NCBI RefSeq assembly: GCF_000002515.2 | Contig: NC_006039.1 | Location: forward strand, 434,001 to 498,000 | Reading direction: 5' to 3' | Source: Kluyveromyces lactis | Taxonomy: Eukaryota > Ascomycota > Saccharomycetes > Saccharomycetales > Saccharomycetaceae | Length of the DNA: 64,000 nt | Shown here: in pieces, positions 10,952-21,264 of the stretch | How the letters are laid out: the number at the start of each line of letters is the position of its first letter | Numbering within the stretch: position 1 is the stretch's first letter | Position numbers and translations under genes: made by a program | Notes under the pieces: model-generated | Databases searched by the model: none | Told to the model about the DNA's origin: nothing | Seen by the model: only the letters and a program-made list of their open reading frames with translations

Positions 10952-11436
10952 ACAAGTTACTTACAGAATTTTTTACCATCGACGTAAGTTCAAATAAAGC
11001 CGTACTTGATACCACTGTGCATCTTATTCTCGTTTCAATATTGCTCCAATGACTTGATACTGTTTTCATTTTAACTAAATTTCATACATAAAAAGTGGTT
11101 ATGACTTTTACATCGAAATGCTTAGGCACGGCTGAACAGAGTAAAACCATCTCAAAGAAGATAACATTCGAATCTTTTGAGATTTTTCATAGAATATATA
11201 CATTTATACAAAATAAGTTAACTGAAGTAAGCCTTGGTCGATCGTAAACTTTATCATGAACCAGGTGGTTCTTTCCAAATTAAATAAACGACCATATCAT
11301 AAATAAAAGAGTCTTCGGTGAACAAGTGGTGCTGATTCAGAAATTAGGGATATTCCCAGTACCCGAAAAATAGAATCGAACAAAACCTGGTAGAGCATGT
11401 ATGAGAGTAGAATAAAAGCTGAATCTTTTATTTTTT
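10952..11436. other. Intergenic region between convergent genes
   Basis: These 485 bp separate the TenA-family gene and the ferric reductase gene, which end toward each other. Two 3' flanks are expected. No open frame, RNA gene or repeat is evident. Confidence 0.5.
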
Positions 11437-13611
11437 TCACCAGACCTGCAGATCTTCAATATAGTTGATCAACTTGTGAGGATGTTCGAGAGTTTTCCTG
11501 GCAGAAATTTCTCTGACCTTATCTACGAATGGACCCGAGCCGCATGTCACTACTAGTAGCTCGTCAGTGATCTCTAGGAATTCTTCAAATAGTTCTGGAA
11601 TATCTGGTCTTCTTCGGATTATTTGGCCATAATAAGGAATATCCGAGCTTAACAATTGAAGACCCTCGTAGTCTTCTTCCGAGTTTTCGTGCATAGACTT
11701 TATAGAGCGTAGTTCTTGTTCACCGGTGTAATGGATCTGTAAGTCGACATCATTTGCTTTGAGGACTCTTAGTTCCTGAATATAGCAGTCCAAAATTGAT
11801 AGATCTCTTAAGGACCAAATTAGTTTGATGGAAGTTTGTCTTAAATCAACATCATGTTCTAATGTTTTGACAATAAATGCAAGGGAGGATGGTACACCAG
11901 TACCGCCGGCTATTAACAAAGCGTTATTCCATAATCCACCTTCAAGCGGTTCGCCATATGGACCTTCAACGGCAACACGCATTTCTACTTTGCCGTTGTA
12001 AGGAATATACTCACTTAACCTTCTAGTAATACCTTCTTTTACCGCTAATACAATGACAAGATTGTTGCCATGTACTAAGGAATCCATGACAGAAAATGGA
12101 TGCGCTTGCCAGAAAAGGGTTGGAGTAATAAAGTGGATGTAACAATATTGACCTGGTTTGGCATGCCAGTTGTTCGCGGTGATGGGGATTGATAATCTGA
12201 TGTACTTATCATGGAACAATTGCAAAGTTGCACGTTGTGACCCAAATCTGAAAATTTTGAACAATCTGAATAGTCTATCCAGAACCCAAAACACGATGGT
12301 GACTGCAAGGAATTCGTTCCAACCGATTTGAGCACAATGTTTCCATAAAAATACCAAGACCAAAGATACAAGTAGAATGTGACTGAGTAGGAAGAATTCG
12401 TAATAATGATTTCTGAAGAAAAAGAACGAGAAAAGGATAATACCACCAATGTACCACATTGCGAACCTCCCAGATTGGAAAGTGGCGCTGTTTTTAGCAT
12501 ATTTCCAGTAGTCTTCCATAAATGCATGGTAAGTGTAACCGATCGAATGAATCATGGAGTCCCAGAACATAAATCTGCCAATCCACTTATGGTATGTGAC
12601 AAAAGATCTAAACTTAACACCAGTCATCATCTCAAGGATTTGATTCCTTCCACCAAACAAAAACAATACGGGCAATTGAGCGAATGCATAGATACCCGCA
12701 CGATCAGTGATAAATAAAACTTTTTGAACACGAGGATCACCGACTAGATAATATACATCGTAAAAGTATCTGACTGACAAAAGCACAGTATGCAAAATAG
12801 TATACCCCAAAATGGCTAACGTCTCCAATCTAGTCGGGATCATACCAAAATAGAATGGCCATCCAATAGGGGTGGAATGGTTATGCAATAAAGCAGGTAT
12901 AACGATACGGCCATCAACAATGGTGAAGAATTTTGATTTCATCCAATCTCTTGAGCGAGGGTACCGAAGTAATAATTTGTAGATGGCAGCAATACATAAG
13001 ACCAAAATCCAATAACCACATAGAATGAACCCACCAATGGTACTGAAATCAAGATTATGCACTGGCCCATAATAGGCCATCAATAAATAATTGAGTTTGG
13101 ATTCTAAACCGTTGATTGGAGCATATAGAGTTGTCTTTTCACTTTTAGGAAATGGTTGTATATGCGACGTCGCGTTTTCAATCTTTACCAAGATATCTCC
13201 ACCAGTTAGAGGTGATATTGGATTTTTACCACCCCAATTTTGCTCACAAGCTGAATTGACCCTTTCAGCTATAACATCCAGGAGCTTAATATCGTCTTCT
13301 GATTTTGGATACTTACCTTTCTTCCTTAGCATGTCACGTGCGCATGATACCCAGGTTTCCATTGCAGGTTCGTATAGGCATGCGGCTCTCAAACTCCGAC
13401 GTTGCAAAAGGAAAGATCCGTGAGTCGAAGCAAGAGTCTCGAGTTCGAACGCCCATTGATGATCTTTTACATCCTTCAAGCATGCAGAAGAGGAAAGATG
13501 TACCCAGTTAGTATGCCATCTGGTAGGCTTGAATAGATTAAAGGGCACAGCTGAAGCAGTATCAGCTAGAGACAGACACCAGACCAAAAACACCAACAGG
13601 TTTATCTGCAT
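11437..13611 (-). CDS. FRE-family ferric/cupric reductase, plasma membrane
   Basis: This 724-residue transmembrane flavocytochrome moves electrons from cytosolic NADPH through FAD and two haems to extracellular Fe(III) or Cu(II), ahead of high-affinity iron uptake. A signal peptide (MQINLLVFLVWCLSLADTASA) is followed by a Cys-containing extracellular domain. The membrane core carries the paired haem histidines in YHKWIGRFMFWDSMIHSIGY and in LLSHILLVSLVLVFLWKHC. The FAD site HPFSVMD lies near residue 505, the NADPH motif GGTGVPSS near 568, and CGSGPF close to the C-terminus. Size fits Fre1-Fre6 (about 690-710). I cannot say which S. cerevisiae FRE gene is closest. Iron-responsive-type elements lie upstream. 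Confidence 0.93.
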   Translation of the reverse strand: MQINLLVFLVWCLSLADTASAVPFNLFKPTRWHTNWVHLSSSACLKDVKDHQWAFELETLASTHGSFLLQRRSLRAACLYEPAMETWVSCARDMLRKKGKYPKSEDDIKLLDVIAERVNSACEQNWGGKNPISPLTGGDILVKIENATSHIQPFPKSEKTTLYAPINGLESKLNYLLMAYYGPVHNLDFSTIGGFILCGYWILVLCIAAIYKLLLRYPRSRDWMKSKFFTIVDGRIVIPALLHNHSTPIGWPFYFGMIPTRLETLAILGYTILHTVLLSVRYFYDVYYLVGDPRVQKVLFITDRAGIYAFAQLPVLFLFGGRNQILEMMTGVKFRSFVTYHKWIGRFMFWDSMIHSIGYTYHAFMEDYWKYAKNSATFQSGRFAMWYIGGIILFSFFFFRNHYYEFFLLSHILLVSLVLVFLWKHCAQIGWNEFLAVTIVFWVLDRLFRLFKIFRFGSQRATLQLFHDKYIRLSIPITANNWHAKPGQYCYIHFITPTLFWQAHPFSVMDSLVHGNNLVIVLAVKEGITRRLSEYIPYNGKVEMRVAVEGPYGEPLEGGLWNNALLIAGGTGVPSSLAFIVKTLEHDVDLRQTSIKLIWSLRDLSILDCYIQELRVLKANDVDLQIHYTGEQELRSIKSMHENSEEDYEGLQLLSSDIPYYGQIIRRRPDIPELFEEFLEITDELLVVTCGSGPFVDKVREISARKTLEHPHKLINYIEDLQVW

Positions 13612-14132
13612 TGTGTTTTCTATTCTCTTAATTTCTACTTCAACTGTTATTCACTTTAACACTGTATGAATTTGAATTGTGAACTGAATTACAACAGCAT
13701 TCAGGGTCCTCAATCTGCAAAGAAAAAAAAATACTATAACTGATTCTTTTTTTTGCAGTTCTCACCAAGATCAGAAGGGACAAATCGGAAAATTTAAGAT
13801 GGAACGGATGCGATGATCTTCAAGAGCTCTGGTTGATCCTATCCAACTTTTGACAACCGAACGACTTGGTAGTTTTACTAATGACGGAAAAAAGTGAGAT
13901 GAAAGTTCAAAAGTCCATAAAAAAAAAACGCTTACCTGAGTCTCGATTCAAACCCTTTCGTTAATATGGTATCTATCTCACTAAAATGAGAACTATATCT
14001 ACTTTGGCTATCGGCCGTTCATCAAGTTGCGGTGTTAGCTAACTCCTCTCTGAACATTAAATAACTGAACTAAATAAACTAGTCTGACTAACTGAAAACA
14101 CGGCAGTGTTCATGGGAAGGGTGTATTACTAG

Positions 14133-14157
14133 ATATGCATCCACTTGTGATGCATAT
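14133..14157. repeat. Inverted repeat, 9-bp arms
   Basis: ATATGCATC (14133-14141) and GATGCATAT (14149-14157) are exact reverse complements separated by seven bases. The element lies in the FRE/cell-wall intergenic region and could bind a dimeric regulator. Function is unknown. Confidence 0.7.
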
Positions 14158-14206
14158 GCCATACTGAAATTTTAAGCCGGAAAATAAAGCAAAAAAAGAA
14201 AATTTA

Positions 14207-14214
14207 CGGGTGTG
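14207..14214 (-). promoter_or_regulatory. Putative Aft-type iron-responsive element
   Basis: Read on the minus strand the sequence is CACACCCG, a full match to the Aft1/2 consensus YRCACCCR, preceded by TG. It lies about 600 bp upstream of the ferric reductase start. A second CACCC core occurs on the minus strand at 14119-14123, and others occur on the plus strand. The link to FRE is inference from gene function. Confidence 0.45.
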
Positions 14215-15473
14215 CAGAGTTCTGAAAAGGAATACACTCGAGAAACCGAAAGTGGATCCTGAAAGGGTAGCTTAATCTAGCAAGGTTGATACTCTTCTTC
14301 ATGAGGGACGACTACTAGTACTACTAATGCCCTATCCCTGTGTGGCAATACCCGGCTCTTCTGCCTTGACTGGAAGGAGATGAAACGAGAAAGAGTTCCT
14401 TTCATTTCGTTTTTCACCCGAATATACAGATCTGCTGTATGATAACCAGGCAAGATATAACACCCTGACACCACATGCATTTAGTAGGGTTGTCGTAAAC
14501 TCACGTCAAAACCGCGTGCTCTCGAGTGTGGAAACGAGGTGCCACATGAAATGATGCTGGGATTCCGATCAAGAATTCGGGGGTATTAGACTGATCGTTT
14601 GCTCCTCTTTGCTCCCAGAAAAACATGGTTTTTTGTATGACTGTAGGCATGTCCCATGCTAAAATGTCCCAGTTTTCCATTTTTTTTTATTTGTCTACGG
14701 CTTCCGCAGCTTCGAGAGAATGAAAACTGGAACTCCGCTACGGTCTGTGTCAGGCGTGCACCTTCTTTCTGTGGTGCCTAGCATTGTTTTTCAGCATAGG
14801 GTAGATATAGAGAAATCCGAGCAGAGGAACAGAAACATTCTATAGAGAAGACAAAAAAAATATCAGGTATTAGAGATATTGTGAAAGCGTGGTAGTGGTC
14901 TTTGTCGGATTCAAGACATGTGTCATTGATGTGTAATTGTTCCGGGTTCCTTTTGGTATGTAAATTTGAGGCTCGCTCCCTCACTCCAGTGCGTACAGGT
15001 TCGCTTAGATTCGGCTACTATTGCATGGTCAGTGTGAAAGTTGAGAAGTATGGGGATACAGAGACTTTCGCTGATAGGAATTATCTGGGATGATATTTGC
15101 TTTACGGTTCGATTTGCTTGGGAATTGTTCTTTCATTTAGGGGCTCAATCGCTCACATAGAAACAAAAATATCTCGTTCTGGCTTACTTAATTCCTTAAT
15201 TATTCGCATTGAACTTTGCTTGTAAAGCAGATGGCTTTTTTGTTGTTGTTTATACTTGTTTGTTGTTGTTTCCAATAGAAAACACGGTTAATTTACAGTG
15301 GCTAGGCGCATTAACGTTTGTTCCATTTCGTGGTCTAGTTCTTTGAACGGTGGAATGGTTTAACCGAGTGTTTCCTTTTTTTTCTTTAATGTCCTTGTCT
15401 TTGTTCAATTGAGCTAAGGGTGGTGACATTTTGAAAGATTCTGGGCCACGTTCAGTACTTGGACGAAATGGAT

Positions 15474-15495
15474 ATTAATCTACTCGTAGATTAAT
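15474..15495. repeat. Near-perfect palindrome, 10-bp arms
   Basis: ATTAATCTAC and GTAGATTAAT are exact reverse complements separated by TC. The element lies about 330 bp upstream of the first cell-wall protein gene and 150 bp upstream of its TATA box, a position suited to an operator-like site. No matching regulator is known to me. Confidence 0.7.
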
Positions 15496-15819
15496 CCAAA
15501 TAGGTTAATGTTTGTATGTACGTTTGTATGTAAAAATACAAAGCGAGTACGAGAGAAAGCAAAAAAGGATTTCCTTCGGGACATTGAAAAGCAGAATGGA
15601 TAACTTTATTGTTTTCCTTTCTGGAATACCAATTTTTGGAGATATATAAATATAAGTGAACGATTGGATTTTTCAGACTTGTGATTTCTGACCTCTTCTC
15701 TAATACTCTGGTGGTATTTTAAATTTCTTCTGATTCACTACTTTTTTCAGTTCTCACACTCTAGAAAAACATATACCTTTTTCAACACCCTACATTCGCT
15801 TGTATCCAAATTAACAAAA

Positions 15820-16344
15820 ATGAAATTCTCCGTCGCCGCTACCACTTTGGCTGTTGCCACTTCCGCTTTGGCCGCTCAAACCGTCATCACTGCTACCAAC
15901 GAAGGTAATGTCTACACCAAGACCGTTGATGTTCCAGACTCCGCTGACTTGGGTCCAGGTGAATACTTAAGTACATTGGTTGTTACCAGAGATGATGTTG
16001 TCTACACCAAGTACTTGACTGCTACTTCTTCTGGTGTCGCTGAATCTTCTGCTACTGAAGAATCCTCTTCTACTGAAGAATCCTCTTCTACTGAAGCTCC
16101 AACTGAATCTACTTCTACTGAAGAATCCTCTTCTACTGAAGCTCCAACTGAATCTTCTTCTTCCGCTGAAGAATCCTCTTCTACTGAAGCTGAAACTACA
16201 TCTGAAGCTCCAGTTGAATCTTCTTCGACTGCTGCTCCAACTGAAACCTCCACTGCTGATGTTTCTACCTACACTGGTGGTGCTGCTCTAGCTTCCGTTG
16301 GTACTGGTTTGTTGGGTGTTGCTGTTGCTGGTTTGTTGATCTAA
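15820..16344 (+). CDS. GPI-anchored Ser/Thr-rich cell-wall protein (copy 1)
   Basis: This 174-residue secreted protein has an N-terminal signal peptide (MKFSVAATTLAVATSALA), a short folded region, a low-complexity glutamate/serine/threonine segment built on TEESSS and STEAPTES units (residues about 70-145), and a hydrophobic C-terminal GPI signal (STYTGGAALASVGTGLLG onward). It should be an O-mannosylated mannoprotein linked to cell-wall glucan. The N-terminal region (VITATNEGNVYTKTVD, then LSTLVVTRDDVVYTK) closely matches the start of the protein at 19438, and the GPI tails (STYTGGA-ASVGTG) also match, so the two are paralogues. Codon usage is strongly biased toward preferred yeast codons, which predicts high expression. 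It is Ccw12/Sed1-like in architecture, but I see no direct S. cerevisiae orthologue. Confidence 0.88.
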   Translation: MKFSVAATTLAVATSALAAQTVITATNEGNVYTKTVDVPDSADLGPGEYLSTLVVTRDDVVYTKYLTATSSGVAESSATEESSSTEESSSTEAPTESTSTEESSSTEAPTESSSSAEESSSTEAETTSEAPVESSSTAAPTETSTADVSTYTGGAALASVGTGLLGVAVAGLLI

Positions 16345-17784
16345 GAAACTCTCTCAGATTCTATACTTGCAACGGAAGAGAACGGAATAGACTATTGACC
16401 GTATGTTATCAAACGCCTTTATCTGTATCCAGTATATAGATAGTTCATTGATCTCGTGGCTCGCTTCTTTTCACTTCTCTTTTGGTTTTTTTTTCTCATT
16501 AAACCTTCTACACAAAACCCTTATTACCAAAGGGGCATTGAGCGTGTATGGTATTTTCTGATCCCCCAATCTTTGTTAATTGTTTTCTGTGCTGGTCTGC
16601 CCTTTATCTATGTTTTCAAATCTCTTATGACTTTGTTTGCTAGGATTTGCAGTTCAATGTCTTTCAATGCTAATGAGATTCATATTAATAACTTGCAAAT
16701 TCTACAATCTAGGAAGGATTTTGTGTTTCCATCTGCTATAAGGTCAAGTATTTTTTTGTCTTCATTGTCTTTTAACCTGCTTTTTGTTTTTCTCATCTCG
16801 AGGCGTTTCGGCTGCATGAAAACTTTAAAGATTCCATGCATATCAGGAACCTTTTTTTTCTTTTTGAAATACTTCTTATCAAGGAAGCAATGAGTAAAAA
16901 TGAACGGTTGAGCACTTTCATTTCCTGATTTGAAGACAAAGGGTATGAGGGATCGAAATACAAATGTTTCGGTTTCTTCTTTCTTAAATGTTACCTACTT
17001 TCGCTAGTTTAAAACCAAGAAGTATGGGGAACAGAATCCCAGCTCGATTGTCTCTTTAGGTATTTTTTTTGTTCCCTTTTTTTTTGAAAGACTAAGGTGT
17101 TAATGAAGGTTGAATCTGTTATCATCATTTAAGTATTCAAATGGTAATTCACCCTGGAGGCTTTATCTACGTAGATCGCTCTTCTATACGAGTTTGTATA
17201 CGGTTGTTTAATATCCCGTTAGTAAACACCTTGTTTTTTTTTTTTGGGTCCGAAAAACAAAAGAAAAAGAATACATTAAAAGAAGACACATCAATGCTTA
17301 ATACCCGATGCCCATCGAGCAGAAGTTCAATGACCTCCGATCTTCTTAGTTTACACTAAGCTAGCTTTTTCTATTTCATTTGTTTTCTTGCATGTTCTCT
17401 AGCTCTGCTCGAAAATGTTGAATGCTACGTACGCTCTTTAAAAGCGTGAGGGACGAAAACGAAAAACCCGATGCAGGTCCGCGGCAGTAACTTTCATCAC
17501 TGACTCATGTGGTCTGTCTGTATAATATGTTTCTCTCGAGGGTCGCCAGCCGGAAATCATCAGAGAACTTAAGCGAGAAACCCGAGGCGTAACATGCATT
17601 CATTTGATATCATAGCAACCACCCGAATATTGGACTGTGAAATAGTGAAAAGTGAAAAGAGCCTGTTGACCTTCTAAACGATAGTTGAGAGAAGAAAGAG
17701 GGGGAAATATACTAAGTAGTTGAGAAAGAAGGGTGTCTGTAATGGCCTTAGAATCTCACTTGATCAGTAAATCACACAAAAATG

Positions 17785-17821
17785 GTTGAATGGGTAAGCG
17801 ATCATCGCTTACCCATTCAAC
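17785..17821. repeat. 37-bp near-perfect palindrome, 18-bp arms
   Basis: The left arm GTTGAATGGGTAAGCGAT and the right arm ATCGCTTACCCATTCAAC are exact reverse complements with a single C between them. Such a sequence can extrude as a cruciform or form a very stable RNA hairpin. It lies in the middle of the long stretch between two cell-wall genes, outside any supported gene. There is no U-run directly after it that would suggest a terminator. Confidence 0.95.
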
Positions 17822-18099
17822 TTTGTAGCACCGCTTGTTCTCCTTCTAACGAAATACACAGTATAGCCATATTTTATAGCCATCCATGAAACTTTTGCTC
17901 GGTAACGAACATTCGCTAAATCTTCGAACGAAGGGACTGCAGGAAATGGGAAATGGACCTCAAAGCAATCGGTGGAAATCTTACATTAGCAGTCAATGCT
18001 ATGTTGGATTTCCAATTGACGCAGAACCCTGATTCACATTATGATAAAACTTGCCTGAAAAGGTTCAAACCCTTTTAATTATTTTTCTATTCTCTGGAA

Positions 18100-18120
18100 T
18101 GTTCTTACGGGATAAGAACA
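18100..18120. repeat. Inverted repeat, 8-bp arms
   Basis: TGTTCTTA and TAAGAACA are exact reverse complements separated by five bases (CGGGA). It lies in the same long non-coding region as the larger palindrome at 17785. Function is unknown. Confidence 0.6.
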
Positions 18121-19006
18121 AGAGAGACTAAAAAATAGTTCATCCTCCAGAATAAAATTGATGGTTAATCTTAGTACTTGTTGTAGTAATACCAATAATC
18201 TTGGAGTAAAGTATTGGTACAGGGGTGTACATGTATGGTTTATTTTATAGACAATTGACATTTTGGAATAGGTTGCCTTCATGTGCCGGTATGGAGGGAA
18301 CCGTTTAGAAGTCCTGAGAAAACATCTTCAAAAAAGAAATGAGAAAACATAAGAATGTGGACCCACCTGGTGTGTGTCAGAACTTTTCACGTTTCTTGAT
18401 TTTTCTTTTGGAAATAATTGTGATTGATTTCCTTTGAGGTACATGTAACCTCTTTTGAATTGATGCACACCCTGAATTTTTTCTACCAGAAAAAGTATGA
18501 GAATGCAAATCCGAAAATGAAAGTTTATCCAAATGCAACCGCGGATAGTTCCGATATCTTTGAATCAGAGCGGGAAAAGAGAACTGTTCGAGGGAATCTG
18601 GCAGATCTGTACGTCAAAAACCTTAAAGGGTCCGTAAAATGGCCTTTTGAGCTGCATATCTCTGTGGGTACCCTGAGTCACGGATTTGTTAAAAGAGTGG
18701 AAATTTGTGCGGAAAGCAGTAAAGGACAAGAGTCGGACATAGAATTTTGTATTCTGATTGGGATTCTAAGATGAACGAACAGTAAAAAGAGGAAAAATCG
18801 CAGATCGTCCAGTCTGACTTTGTTATGTATGCCCCATAGAGAAATGCAAAGGATGCACGCCCAGTGTGTATTTCTTTGTTTTTTCTTGGGTTTAATTGGC
18901 GATTTATTTGCAGTAATTCCTGAAGGTGCTCTATATCTCCTGCCTAATACTAATTTTCAATAGGTATATGTTATTTCGCATGCTTTTGTTCTCTTTTCTG
19001 TTGATT

Positions 19007-19024
19007 TATGGAGAATTCTCCATA
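19007..19024. repeat. 18-bp perfect palindrome
   Basis: TATGGAGAATTCTCCATA is its own reverse complement, with no spacer. It lies about 415 bp upstream of the large cell-wall protein gene. It could be a symmetrical operator, but no known binding factor is apparent. Confidence 0.75.
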
Positions 19025-19437
19025 CCCTCTCATAGAAACGACAGTTTAAGTTCACATATTCGTAGAAAAAAAACTTTGGCGCTGGTGCATAAAAGATCTC
19101 TCTAGGGTGGTCGACACTAGCGTTTGTATTCCACAAAACATGTCTCGAGTTGATCAAGAAAACGCACCTCTTTTGCGAAAACTTCGATCACTAGAGTATG
19201 TTTGTACAATATTGATTGGGAAGTATACATGTCTGTCTGCACCCAACCAGGAGCTTCAATTATGTTTGAGTTTGGGAATCCCTCAAGTATTAATACCCAG
19301 CACTTCTCTCCTAAAGTTTTGGCGAATTTTATCTTGATCTGTATGGTAGTATGCCTATTTCTACAAATCCTTTATAATTTTAATAGAATCGTAAGAAACC
19401 AGCCCTTTCACTCGCTTAAACCACCGAATAACTTACC

Positions 19438-21264
19438 ATGAAGTTATCCTCTGTAGTTGCCACTGCTTTGGCTGCTGCCTCAAGTGCCCTAGCTGCTCAA
19501 ACTACCGTGACTGCTACCGTAGATGGACATGTCTACACTAAGACGATCGACATCCCAGATGCAGATGAAACTGCCCCTTCAGGTTACTATTTATCTACCA
19601 TCATTGTAACGAGAGGAGACGTCGTTTACACCAAGGTTATCACCGAACAATCCGCTGTTGCTACTTCCGAGACAACCTCTAGTGAAGAGACTACTGCCTC
19701 AATCCTAACTGCTGTCGACGAAGAGGCAATCTCATCTGCTGTTGAAGAGACTTCCTCCGCTGAAGAAGCTTCCACCACTGAATATGAAACCATTACTTTG
19801 ACCTTATACAAGAACGACCACTGGTTCACTAAGACCGTCACCCAACCAGTTGGTTACGTTTACGCCGGTGAAACTGCCGCTCAAACCTCATCCGCTGAAG
19901 AAACCTCATCTGCCGAAGAAACCTCATCTGCCGCTGAAGAGAATTCTACCACTGAATACGAAACTAAGACTCTAACTTTGTCCAAGAACGGTCACTGGTT
20001 CACTAAGACTGTCACCCAGCCGGTTGGTTTCGTCTGGACCGGTGAAGCAACTACCTACACTGGTGTTGCTCCATGGGCTAGTAGTTCTGCTGAAGAAGCT
20101 TCTACCACTCTTGATGCCGATGAACTTGAAACTGTCACTTTGACTTTGTCTAAGAATGGTCACTGGTTCACTAAGACCGTCACTCAAACTAAGGGTTTCG
20201 TCTGGACCGGTGAACCATCTAGATCGGCTGCCACAACCTCCGCTGAAGAAACTTCTTCTACTGAAGAAGCCTCTACCACTGAATACGAAACTAAGACTCT
20301 AACTTTGTCCAAGAACGGTCACTGGTTCACTAAGACTGTCACCCAGCCGGTTGGTTTCGTCTGGACCGGTGAAGCAACTACCTACACTGGTGTTGCTCCA
20401 TGGGCTAGTAGTTCTGCTGAAGAGGCCTCTTCAACTGAAGAAGCCTCTACCACTCTTGATGCCGATGAACTTGAAACTGTCACTTTGACTTTGTCTAAGA
20501 ATGGTCATTGGTTCACTAAGACCGTCACTCAAACTAAGGGTTTCGTATGGACCGGCGAACCATCTAGATCAGCTACTGCATCTTCTGATGATTCTAACGA
20601 TGACATTACCTCTTACTCAAACTCTACCGCATCAGCAACTGATTCCACAGATGGCCAATCCTCTGTTAGCATTGAAACTCAAACTGTCACCGACAAGTCT
20701 AGTACCACAGCTACCATCACTTCATGTTCAGAAGGGGTCTGTCACACAACCACTCTAGAGCCATCTGCTTCTACTGTTGTCACCACTGTTGTTGATGGTG
20801 TTACCATTGTTACCACCGTCCCATGTACGACCACTTCTACCGTTGAATGTACCGAGGAACAATGCCAAAAGACCAAGGAAACAGTTTCCACCAAGGAAAC
20901 AGTATCCACCAAGGAACCGGAATCTACTGTCTTCACTACTGTTGTTGAAGGTGTCACTATTACCAGTACCATCCCATGCTCTGAAGGTGTTTGTCAAAAG
21001 ACTACCTCCGAACATTCAGCTGTTAAGACCTCCACTAATGGTAACGACCAACAATCAGCTGTTAAGACTACCACTGCTGGTGACAATGTTCAACCAACCA
21101 CCACTGCTACTATAATCGATACCGTGAAGACTACTATTGTTAAATCTACTTCTGCTACACAAAGTAGTCCTGCTCAAACTGTCTCCACTTACACTGGCGG
21201 TGCTGTCATGGCCTCTGTTGGTACTGGTATCTTCGCTGCTGCCATGGGTGTTATGTTGTTATGA
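19438..21264 (+). CDS. Repeat-containing GPI cell-wall protein (copy 2, large)
   Basis: This 608-residue protein has a signal peptide (MKLSSVVATALAAASSALA), an N-terminal region paralogous to the 15820 protein (TVTATVDGHVYTKTIDIPD, then STIIVTRGDVVYTK), and five copies of a roughly 35-residue unit around TLTLSKNGHWFTKTVTQ, separated by Ser/Glu/Thr linkers (residues about 115-385). A Ser/Thr-rich stem follows with two cysteine-containing segments of the ITSCSEGVCHTTT type known from yeast cell-wall proteins. A GPI signal (STYTGGAVMASVGTG plus a hydrophobic tail) ends the protein. It is probably a surface mannoprotein, perhaps adhesive or protective. The repeats are nearly identical at DNA level. 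I recognise no S. cerevisiae orthologue. Confidence 0.88.
   Translation: MKLSSVVATALAAASSALAAQTTVTATVDGHVYTKTIDIPDADETAPSGYYLSTIIVTRGDVVYTKVITEQSAVATSETTSSEETTASILTAVDEEAISSAVEETSSAEEASTTEYETITLTLYKNDHWFTKTVTQPVGYVYAGETAAQTSSAEETSSAEETSSAAEENSTTEYETKTLTLSKNGHWFTKTVTQPVGFVWTGEATTYTGVAPWASSSAEEASTTLDADELETVTLTLSKNGHWFTKTVTQTKGFVWTGEPSRSAATTSAEETSSTEEASTTEYETKTLTLSKNGHWFTKTVTQPVGFVWTGEATTYTGVAPWASSSAEEASSTEEASTTLDADELETVTLTLSKNGHWFTKTVTQTKGFVWTGEPSRSATASSDDSNDDITSYSNSTASATDSTDGQSSVSIETQTVTDKSSTTATITSCSEGVCHTTTLEPSASTVVTTVVDGVTIVTTVPCTTTSTVECTEEQCQKTKETVSTKETVSTKEPESTVFTTVVEGVTITSTIPCSEGVCQKTTSEHSAVKTSTNGNDQQSAVKTTTAGDNVQPTTTATIIDTVKTTIVKSTSATQSSPAQTVSTYTGGAVMASVGTGIFAAAMGVMLL
19945..20580 (+). 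repeat. Tandem intragenic repeat, about 327 bp per unit, two units
   Basis: The segment from about 19945 to 20271 recurs, nearly base for base, from 20272 to about 20580. Each unit encodes two different versions of the GHWFTK module: one ending QPVGFVWTGEATTYTG and one ending QTKGFVWTGEPSRSA. The linkers between modules differ slightly in length (extra SSTEEAS in the second unit). Near-identity at silent sites implies recent duplication or ongoing gene conversion. Confidence 0.85.

Larger units (their letters stand above)
13612..15819. other. Long divergent intergenic region, FRE and cell-wall gene promoters
   Basis: This 2.2-kb non-coding stretch serves two divergent genes. Short open frames here look like chance. 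On the FRE side are several CACCC cores, including one complete iron-element match. On the right side TATATAAATA at 15643-15652 is a good TATA box about 170 bp before the cell-wall gene. Two inverted repeats (14133-14157 and 15474-15495) lie between. The length is unusual for a compact yeast genome and suggests extended regulatory sequence. Confidence 0.6.
16345..19437. other. 3.1-kb non-coding region between cell-wall genes
   Basis: No convincing gene was found. The longest frames (for example 16456-16893 and 18424-18774) are rich in chance features such as poly-Phe/Leu from T-runs, and some lack an ATG start. The region contains three palindromes (17785-17821, 18100-18120, 19007-19024), which are listed separately. 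It is probably a long upstream regulatory region for the gene at 19438, possibly with non-coding transcripts, comparable in scale to the FLO11 promoter of S. cerevisiae. That comparison is inference. Confidence 0.55.

Noticed and set aside
16456-16893. 145-residue frame after the first wall-protein gene
   Set aside because: Phe/Leu-rich composition arises from T-runs and no domain or codon bias supports it.
18424-18774. 116-residue frame in the long non-coding region
   Set aside because: It begins at a TTG codon, the first ATG is much further in, and nothing in the product is recognisable.
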